Program-made: the position numbers and the translations under genes
The notes under the pieces: model-generated
Seen by the model: only the letters and a program-made list of their open reading frames with translations
What the model was told of the DNA's origin: nothing
The model's database searches: none
NCBI GenBank assembly: GCA_949289715.1
Contig: CASEPJ010000224.1
Span: forward strand, 1-8,840
Reading direction: 5' to 3'
From: an uncultured Clostridia bacterium
GTDB taxonomy: Bacteria > Bacillota > Clostridia > Christensenellales > CASEPJ01
Length of the DNA: 8,840 nucleotides
In this document: piece after piece, positions 1-4,935 of the stretch
How the letters are laid out: each line of letters starts with the position of its first letter
How positions within the stretch are numbered: the stretch's first letter is position 1

Positions 1-113
1 AAAAAATTATAAAATTTAAATTTTTATTAGAGTTAAGTAAAATTTTTATTAAAAAATATTTTAATTTTTTAATAATTTTTATCAATTTAATGAGATAAAA
101 ATTTACGCTAATA

Positions 114-146
114 AAAAACTTTCCCGCTAAAATCGGGAAAGTTTTT
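114..146 (-). terminator. Rho-independent terminator of the sugar operon
   Basis: A perfect 13-bp stem (114-126 with 134-146) closes a 7-nt loop. The GC-rich core CCCG/CGGG sits next to the loop and A/T pairs form the base. Read on the minus strand, the stem ends in a run of T, as expected for an intrinsic terminator. It lies about 80 bp beyond the stop codon of the last operon gene. The A/T-flanked stem could also stop transcription entering from the left. Positions 1-113 are AT-rich and hold no gene I can support. Confidence 0.9.
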
Positions 147-224
147 AAATTTTGTAAATTAAACTCAAATTCAGTTATTATTTAAAAAAGGCAAATATTT
201 AAATAGGAAATTAATTTAATAAAA

Positions 225-965
225 TTATTTCATATTGGCTTTAATAAAATCAAGTGATTTTTTTAAATAACTTAATATGTCGCCCTGAATATTTTCCGCC
301 TCCAAAATAACACAGGGGAAGTTATTTTTGTAAGCAAATTCTATAATATCTTTCATTCCCGTTATTCCGTCTCCCAAAACCGGAGAAGGAGCATTTGCTT
401 CTCCTGATTTTGATAATTCTTTTAAATGCAATACCTCTATAAAGTCTCTGTTGGCTTTAATAAAGTCGAGAGGATTTAAACCCGCATATTTGAGCCAAAA
501 AACATCTACTTCAAGTTTCAATCCGCAGATTATATTACATAATGGTGTAAGATATTGTTTTGCAGGAGATGCTTCGAACCAATGGTTATGGTAGCAGAAT
601 ACGGTATTGTTTTCCAGCATTATTAAATTGGCGTCGCTGAGTTTTTCCACATATGCAGACAAATCGCCTTTTTGAAACGCCTCTATATCGCCGCAAGGCT
701 CGCTGACTATATCTATATTCAAAGTGTTGATGAAATTTAAAACGTTGGCTTTATCGTTTATAATATCGTTTGCCGAAATATGAGCGCCTACGGCTTCAAG
801 ATTGTATTTTTCAAGCAGTGCCTTTATTTCGTTCGGAGTACAGTTATATTGTCCCGCAAATTCCACACCGTCATAGCCGGCATCCGAGACCAATTTCAGA
901 GCAGTATTTAGTCCTTTTTTTTCTATAAGTTCTCTTAAAGAGTATAATTGAACAGCAGTTTTCAT
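225..965 (-). CDS. Sugar phosphate isomerase/epimerase-like TIM-barrel protein, substrate unknown
   Basis: This 246-residue protein belongs to the xylose isomerase-like TIM-barrel superfamily (AP endonuclease 2 fold, COG1082-type sugar isomerases/epimerases). The family signature QLYSLRE is at residues 6-12, followed by DGVEFAG (32-38), YHNHWFE (125-131), LEVDVFW (151-157), LHLKEL (179-184) and VILEAE (219-224). The acidic and histidine residues at strand ends (E152/D154, H180, E222) are placed like the divalent-metal ligands of this superfamily, although I cannot verify each one. Length is normal. The start at 965 is supported by a GGAGG site at 971-975, 5 nt upstream. It is the last operon gene but is separated from araD by 130 bp, unlike the tight spacing of the other three. 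The neighbours suggest it interconverts a ketose, or an aldose and ketose, feeding L-xylulose. An inositol-pathway (IolE-like) or oxidised-sugar role cannot be excluded. Confidence 0.8.
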   Translation of the reverse strand: MKTAVQLYSLRELIEKKGLNTALKLVSDAGYDGVEFAGQYNCTPNEIKALLEKYNLEAVGAHISANDIINDKANVLNFINTLNIDIVSEPCGDIEAFQKGDLSAYVEKLSDANLIMLENNTVFCYHNHWFEASPAKQYLTPLCNIICGLKLEVDVFWLKYAGLNPLDFIKANRDFIEVLHLKELSKSGEANAPSPVLGDGITGMKDIIEFAYKNNFPCVILEAENIQGDILSYLKKSLDFIKANMK

Positions 966-1019
966 TTTCGCCTCCGTATTTGAAACTATAACTATTTTAT
1001 TAGTGCTTAAAATAATTTC

Positions 1020-1083
1020 TGTCCGAAAAAAATGTTTTTGTTTGATGAATTTTACGATATTTTGAAAATAAGTTTATCGGACA
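1020..1083. promoter_or_regulatory. Inverted repeat in the araD to isomerase gap
   Basis: The 130-bp spacer between the third and fourth operon genes contains an exact inverted repeat, TGTCCGA at 1020-1026 and TCGGACA at 1077-1083, with 50 nt between the arms. These arms are the most GC-rich stretch of an otherwise AT-rich spacer. It could close a large stem in the operon mRNA or be a pair of protein half-sites. No U-tract follows directly, so it is not a standard terminator. A weak -10-like TATAGT occurs on the minus strand closer to the isomerase start, without a good -35. Confidence 0.3.
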
Positions 1084-1095
1084 TTTAATTGTATT

Positions 1096-1788
1096 TTATT
1101 CTTTTTGACCGTAATAGGCATTTGGCCCGTGTTTTCTCAAATAATGTTTATCGGCGATATATTGCGGGGCGGGTAAAAGGGCGGAATTGATTTTTTCGCT
1201 TATGGTTGCCATTTTGGCAACTTCTTCCAAAACCGCAGCATGAAAGGCTGCTTTTGCCGCATTTTCCCCGAAAGTAAAAGGTCCGTGATTTTTTACGAGT
1301 ACAGCCGGCAATGCGACGGGATCAAGTTCGGTAAAAATTTCCGAAATTACAATACCCGTGTTTTTTTCATAATCGTTTTTAACTTCGCTTTCACGCAGTG
1401 TTCTCGTTACGGGAATATCTTTGTAAAAATAATCGGCATGAGTAGTACCGTAAAGAGGTATTTTTCTTCCCGCCTGGGCAAAAGCCGTTGCAAACGTGGA
1501 ATGAGTGTGGCATACGCCGCCAACCTTGGGCAGAGCCTTATAAATTTCTAAGTGGGTAGGAGTGTCCGACGAGGGATTAAGCTTCCCCCAAACTTTTTTA
1601 CCGTCAATATCAACGATAACAATATCGTCGACGGTCATTTTTTCGTATGATACTCCCGAAGGTTTTATTGCTATTAGTCCGCTTTCACGGTCTATTTCAC
1701 TTACATTTCCCCAAGTGAAAAGAACTAAATTGTATTTTACGAGATCAAGATTCGCTTTTAATACTCGTTCCCTTAATTTTTCAAGCAT
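1096..1788 (-). CDS. araD: L-ribulose-5-phosphate 4-epimerase (AraD/UlaF/SgbE family)
   Basis: This class II aldolase-fold enzyme interconverts L-ribulose 5-phosphate and D-xylulose 5-phosphate, the last step before the pentose phosphate pathway. The protein has 230 residues, against 231 in E. coli AraD, and is similar along its whole length. Visible landmarks are TWGNVS (25-30), KPSGV (42-46), the phosphate-binding segment PSSDTPTH (72-79), the metal-binding pair H94 and H96 in CHTHS, THADYFY with D119 at the position of the catalytic Asp120, H168 in NHGPF as third metal ligand, and the C-terminal HYLRKHG and AYYGQ with Y226 matching catalytic Tyr229. The start codon abuts the lyxK stop (TAAATG), and a strong GGGAGGAA site (1798-1805) lies inside the end of lyxK, so the two are translationally coupled. 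AraD, UlaF and SgbE cannot be separated by sequence alone. The kinase and 3-epimerase beside it favour the L-xylulose/UlaF-SgbE context over arabinose use. Confidence 0.93.
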   Translation of the reverse strand: MLEKLRERVLKANLDLVKYNLVLFTWGNVSEIDRESGLIAIKPSGVSYEKMTVDDIVIVDIDGKKVWGKLNPSSDTPTHLEIYKALPKVGGVCHTHSTFATAFAQAGRKIPLYGTTHADYFYKDIPVTRTLRESEVKNDYEKNTGIVISEIFTELDPVALPAVLVKNHGPFTFGENAAKAAFHAAVLEEVAKMATISEKINSALLPAPQYIADKHYLRKHGPNAYYGQKE

Positions 1789-3255
1789 TTATTTATATTC
1801 CTCCCAAAAATTTGCAAGTTCAGTATTAAGTTTAATATAACGTTGGTAAGATTCTTCAAGTTCTTCGGTGCTTTTTTTATTAGGATAATATGTTTCCGAT
1901 AATTTTATTAGTTTGTTTATTTCATTTGTGTTTTTTAAACTTCCCTCGGCAATCATAGCGCAAACGGCAGCACCGAAACAGCCTGTTTCTTCGCATTTAG
2001 TCGTTTCGATAGGGGTGTTTAACACATCGGAAAAAATTTGCATCCATATTGCGGAATTGACGGCTCCCCCCGCCATTCTGTAAACGGGATTGCCTTTAAT
2101 ATTTTTTTTCAGTCTTTCTATATGTGTCCTGTGCGAAAATGCAACTCCTTCGTATACGGCACGCAACATATGAGCACGGTTATGATAGGAGGTCATTCCC
2201 AAAAATGCACTTCTTGCATAGGGAGAAAGATTGGTTCCCATAATAAAGGGTAAAAAAATCAAATCTGTTTTAGTGTTTGCTACCTCATTGTTTATTTCTT
2301 CGTAGGTGAGATTGAAGAGGTTATTTCTCACCCATTCCAAATTTCCCGATGAAGTGGGGGAGGATTCTTCTATAAGAAAATAATCTTTAATGCAGTATAT
2401 GGAATTTAAAGTAGTGGGGGAATTTGTTGCCGGCGTTTTCGACAAAGTTTCGTTTATAGACCATGTTCCCGCAATTATAGTAAGTATGTTTTCGTCGGTC
2501 ATTCCTAAAGAGAGAGCGCAAGCGTTTATGTCGAAAAGACCTCCTGTTACGGGTGTGCCTGCTTTTATGCCGGTTAATGACTGAATTTCTTTTGAAGTTT
2601 TTCCGCCTATGTCGAAGGAGGAAATTATAGGGGCGATTTTTTCATAAACTTCTTTTATGCCTGCAAGTTTCAATATTTTTTCGTCAAGTTTACCCGTTTT
2701 GAGATTTATTAAAGCGGACCCGGAAAGGTCGTTAAGATTGCAGGAAATTACACCTGTCAATCGATACCTTATATAATCGTTTACGGATAACACATATGCC
2801 GTTTTATCGTATGTTTGCCGGTCGTTTGTCTTAAACCATTTCAGTAAGGGAAGGGGCTGACCCGCAACTATTCGGTTTAACGAAATGTCAAATATTTTAT
2901 CTTCGGTGCCGTCGGCTTTCCACGACTGTGTTATTTGGGTTGCTCTTGCATCGGAAGATAGCAGAGAATTGGTAAAGGATTTTCCGTTTTTATCCAACAT
3001 ATAAAGTCCTTTTCCGTGACCGGAAAGACCGATTGCCGTTATATCTTCCCCCTTAATTGAGGCGTTTTTAATTGCATTGTTTATTGCATCGATATTTGCA
3101 TTGAAAATTTCGTCGGGATTTCGTTCCGCTGCCTTCGGAAAGGGAGTTATTAAATTTACGTTGCTTTTTCCTTTGCCTTTCAGGTTGCCCTGTTCGTCGA
3201 ATACGCAGGCCTTTATTAAAGTACCTCCGTTATCGATACCTAAAAAATATTTCAT
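1789..3255 (-). CDS. lyxK: FGGY-family sugar kinase, L-xylulose kinase (LyxK) type
   Basis: This predicted cytoplasmic ATP-dependent kinase most likely phosphorylates L-xylulose to L-xylulose 5-phosphate. At 488 residues it has the normal length for FGGY kinases (two actin-like domains). The N-terminal domain starts with GIDNGGT (6-12, phosphate-binding loop) and carries GHGKGLYMLDK (79-89). The hinge segment TPVTGGLFD (234-242) supplies D242, the expected catalytic base. AGTW (262-265), ESSPTSSGNLEW (297-308), MAGGA (394-398, adenosine loop) and EETGCFGAA (422-430) follow. The segments GLFD, GTW and SPTSSGNLEW closely resemble E. coli LyxK rather than ribulokinase AraB or xylulokinase XylB. 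LyxK is also known to act on 3-keto-L-gulonate, but no decarboxylase for that route is in the window. The start at 3255 has an AAAGGTAA site; the gap to the upstream gene is only 19 bp, and the stop abuts araD. The exact substrate remains an inference. Confidence 0.88.
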   Translation of the reverse strand: MKYFLGIDNGGTLIKACVFDEQGNLKGKGKSNVNLITPFPKAAERNPDEIFNANIDAINNAIKNASIKGEDITAIGLSGHGKGLYMLDKNGKSFTNSLLSSDARATQITQSWKADGTEDKIFDISLNRIVAGQPLPLLKWFKTNDRQTYDKTAYVLSVNDYIRYRLTGVISCNLNDLSGSALINLKTGKLDEKILKLAGIKEVYEKIAPIISSFDIGGKTSKEIQSLTGIKAGTPVTGGLFDINACALSLGMTDENILTIIAGTWSINETLSKTPATNSPTTLNSIYCIKDYFLIEESSPTSSGNLEWVRNNLFNLTYEEINNEVANTKTDLIFLPFIMGTNLSPYARSAFLGMTSYHNRAHMLRAVYEGVAFSHRTHIERLKKNIKGNPVYRMAGGAVNSAIWMQIFSDVLNTPIETTKCEETGCFGAAVCAMIAEGSLKNTNEINKLIKLSETYYPNKKSTEELEESYQRYIKLNTELANFWEEYK

Positions 3256-3274
3256 ACGATTACCTTTAAATAAT

Positions 3275-4111
3275 TTAATATAATGAATTGTAAGCAGAAT
3301 CTAATTTTTTTCTTAAAAATATTGAGGCGTTTTTTATATTCTCTTCCCAATTCGAATCAACGCACCACATTTCTGCAAGATAAGAATTAACGCCGCATTT
3401 TTTAAATTTTGATATAGCAGCATCGAAATTGACGTGTCCCGTTCCGAATAAACATTCTCTAAAAATTTCAGGTTTTGTTTCTTTCAGATGAACTGCCGCA
3501 TAATTGCCCTTTCCGGCAAGTATATCTTTTTTTAAATCACAACCGGAATTGGTTAAATTTCCAATGTCCGGATAAATTTTCAAGTAAGGAGAGTTAATCA
3601 AATTGACGTATTTCAAAGCCTTTTCAACGGTATTCATAAAGGGCGTTTCCATTGTTTCAAAAGCAAGCATAACCCCATAAAGAGAGGCGAATTCCACCGC
3701 TTCTTTTAAACCTTTTTTAAATAAATTCAAAGTAATTTCACTGTTTTTTTCATAATAAACGTCGTAACCCGCCAATTGAATAATTCTAATTCCCGTTTTA
3801 TATGCAAAAATAACCGCTTTTTTTAATATTTGCATACCTTTTGTTCTTACGGCTTCGTCTGTCGAACCGAACGGAAATTTTCTTTGAGCGGAAAGACAAA
3901 TAGATTTAAAAAAGATTCCGCTTTCTATTTCATCTTTTTTAAAAGCCAAAATTTCTTCGTCAGACCAGTTTAAACGAGCAATTTTTTTATCGCTTTCGTC
4001 TATGCTTAGCTCTACAAAATCAAAACCGTATTTTTTTGCACAAAGCAGTTTTTCTTTTAAAGAAAAAGATTCAGGCATTGCTTTTTCGTATAATCCTAAT
4101 GTATATGACAT
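3275..4111 (-). CDS. ulaE: L-ribulose-5-phosphate 3-epimerase (UlaE/SgbU family)
   Basis: This xylose isomerase-like TIM-barrel enzyme interconverts L-xylulose 5-phosphate and L-ribulose 5-phosphate, linking the kinase and AraD steps. The 278 residues compare with 284 in E. coli UlaE and align throughout: LGLYEKAMP (5-13), FDFVELSIDESD (30-41), CLSAQRKFPFGS (72-83), IQLAGYDVYYE (111-121), YPDIGNLT (180-187), AAVHLKETKP (205-214) and LAEMW (245-249). The expected metal and catalytic residues are present as E152, D182, H208 and E247. It is the first gene of the operon, behind a strong minus-strand promoter at 4201-4229. The ATG at 4109-4111 is preceded by a modest GGTGA ribosome site (4115-4119). 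The UlaE-LyxK-AraD set is the same trio of functions as in the E. coli yia-sgb and ula systems, in a different order and without the ascorbate-specific genes. Confidence 0.93.
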   Translation of the reverse strand: MSYTLGLYEKAMPESFSLKEKLLCAKKYGFDFVELSIDESDKKIARLNWSDEEILAFKKDEIESGIFFKSICLSAQRKFPFGSTDEAVRTKGMQILKKAVIFAYKTGIRIIQLAGYDVYYEKNSEITLNLFKKGLKEAVEFASLYGVMLAFETMETPFMNTVEKALKYVNLINSPYLKIYPDIGNLTNSGCDLKKDILAGKGNYAAVHLKETKPEIFRECLFGTGHVNFDAAISKFKKCGVNSYLAEMWCVDSNWEENIKNASIFLRKKLDSAYNSLY

Positions 4112-4145
4112 ATTTCACCGATTTATTTATATTAAATTTATTGCA

Positions 4146-4188
4146 TTGCCGTTGGTATATTTATTTTATTAAGTATATCAAGCGGTAA
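4146..4188. promoter_or_regulatory. Operator-like interrupted dyad in the operon leader
   Basis: TTGCCGTTGGTATA at 4146-4159 faces TATATCAAGCGGTAA at 4174-4188. The arms are complementary apart from one bulged base and two G/A-type differences, which become G-U pairs if the plus strand is read as RNA. The dyad begins a few bases downstream of the predicted operon start point (about 4194) and precedes the first gene by about 35 bp. That is a typical place for a repressor operator. A 5' leader hairpin is the alternative. Confidence 0.45.
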
Positions 4189-4200
4189 CTAAACAACAAT

Positions 4201-4229
4201 AAAATAGCATAATGGATTGAAATTGTCAA
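4201..4229 (-). promoter_or_regulatory. Sigma-70/SigA-type promoter of the ulaE-lyxK-araD operon
   Basis: On the minus strand a consensus TTGACA -35 box (4224-4229) is followed after exactly 17 bp by TATTTT (4201-4206), preceded by TGC, which makes an extended -10. Transcription should start near 4194, giving a leader of about 80 nt before the ulaE ATG. This is one of the best promoters in the window. Confidence 0.75.
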
Positions 4230-4538
4230 GATTATTTAAGAAAGCAAATTTTAATTTATTTAAAGGTTTTATGTATAAATATTTTTTTTATGGATATAAT
4301 AATAGGTTAAGTTTTATTATATTAATGTAAAAATGTAAATATATTTAGAGTCGGCGTATTTTTTGATATAACAATTAAGTTTTTTTAAATGAAAGTACCT
4401 TTTTTAAAATCAATTTAGCGTTGGGCAATGTGAGTTAAATATTTTAACTTTATAAAGTTTAAAACGCATAAAAGTTTATAGCTTATATATAAATTGCTTT
4501 TAAAAACTATACTTTTTTTTAAAATAACAAATTAAAAA

Positions 4539-4555
4539 TGCAAAACAGTTTTGCA
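4539..4555. promoter_or_regulatory. Perfect 17-bp palindrome, possible operator
   Basis: TGCAAAACAGTTTTGCA has two perfect 8-bp arms around one central base. The TGCAAAA/TTTTGCA arms resemble operators of LacI-family sugar regulators in general shape. It lies in the divergent intergenic region, far from both predicted promoters, and 7 bp from a second palindrome. No regulator can be named from the sequence. Confidence 0.35.
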
Positions 4556-4560
4556 ATATT

Positions 4561-4574
4561 TGAAACCGGTTTAT
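4561..4574. promoter_or_regulatory. AAACCGGTTT palindrome, cre/LacI-like
   Basis: A perfect 10-bp palindrome, AAACCGGTTT (4563-4572), sits within TGAAACCGGTTTAT, which resembles the central-CG operators of LacI/CcpA-type regulators except at its right edge. It is one of few CG-centred sites in this AT-rich gap and follows the 17-bp palindrome closely. Confidence 0.3.
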
Positions 4575-4851
4575 TTTAAATGTAAAAAAATTTTTTTATA
4601 AAGCAAGTTAGATTGCTGTTAAAAGAGTAAACGAATATTTCAACGGAAATAAAAATTAGTTTTATTTAATTTATGAAAAAAATTTATTGTTTTAAATATT
4701 TAACACATTAAGCAGAAATATCGGTTACACAAACATTAAAAAATGTTCAACAATATAATGAAATATTATAAAACTTGATATTACAAATATAAAACAATTA
4801 AAAATTTATTGACTTTTTTCGTTTAAATCTTAAATATGCGATTATACAATA

Positions 4852-4880
4852 TTGACATTAAGCTTTATATATAATAGAAT
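4852..4880 (+). promoter_or_regulatory. Promoter of the esterase gene
   Basis: A consensus TTGACA (4852-4857) is followed by a 17-bp spacer and TAGAAT (4875-4880), one mismatch from TATAAT. A perfect TATAAT at 4870-4875 also overlaps this region, but its 12-bp spacing to the same -35 is too short. Initiation near 4887 would leave a leader of about 50 nt before the ATG at 4936. Confidence 0.65.
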
Positions 4881-4892
4881 ATTGCAATAAGA

Positions 4893-4914
4893 TAGATAAT
4901 AAAATATTTATCTA
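4893..4914 (+). promoter_or_regulatory. Dyad in the esterase 5' leader
   Basis: TAGATAA (4893-4899) and TTATCTA (4908-4914) are exact inverted repeats with an 8-nt loop. They lie just after the predicted transcription start and 11 bp before the GGAG ribosome site. This could be an operator or a weak leader hairpin. It is all A/T except one pair per arm, so chance is a serious alternative. Confidence 0.3.
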
Positions 4915-4935
4915 AAAAATTTAATGGAGACTAAA

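Larger units (their letters stand above)
4112..4923. other. 812-bp non-coding divergent intergenic region
   Basis: This very AT-rich stretch separates the operon from the divergent esterase gene. It contains a strong minus-strand promoter at the left end, a plus-strand promoter at the right end, and palindromes in between (AACTTTATAAAGTT at 4446-4459, TGCAAAACAGTTTTGCA at 4539-4555, AAACCGGTTT at 4563-4572). I find no protein-coding frame I would defend. It is longer than two promoters need, so distal operators, a small RNA, or decayed sequence are possible. No riboswitch class is recognisable. Confidence 0.6.

Noticed and set aside
1..113. AT-rich left edge as a possible origin or attachment site
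   Set aside because: There are no DnaA-box clusters, direct repeats or integrase gene; it is ordinary intergenic DNA.
1240..1840. Two plus-strand open frames opposite araD and the end of lyxK
   Set aside because: They are antisense to genes with full family matches, have no recognisable domain and no ribosome sites that stand out.
4271..4330. Tiny 19-codon frame with AAAGG a few bases upstream
   Set aside because: The product is low-complexity Tyr/Phe/Asn and such a frame is easily found by chance in AT-rich DNA; no promoter or conservation can be shown.
4446..4459. Perfect palindrome AACTTTATAAAGTT as an operator
   Set aside because: It is almost wholly A/T; a palindrome this size is roughly expected by chance in such a region, so I do not list it as a feature of its own.
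4551..4888. Ten-base inverted match TTGCAATATT (4551-4560) and AATATTGCAA (4878-4887)
   Set aside because: It is short, all but two bases A/T, more than 300 bp apart and not symmetrical to any promoter; chance is the simpler explanation.
4812..4923. Riboswitch in the esterase leader
   Set aside because: The leader after the predicted start is only about 50 nt with one weak A/T dyad, too small for any aptamer class I can recognise.
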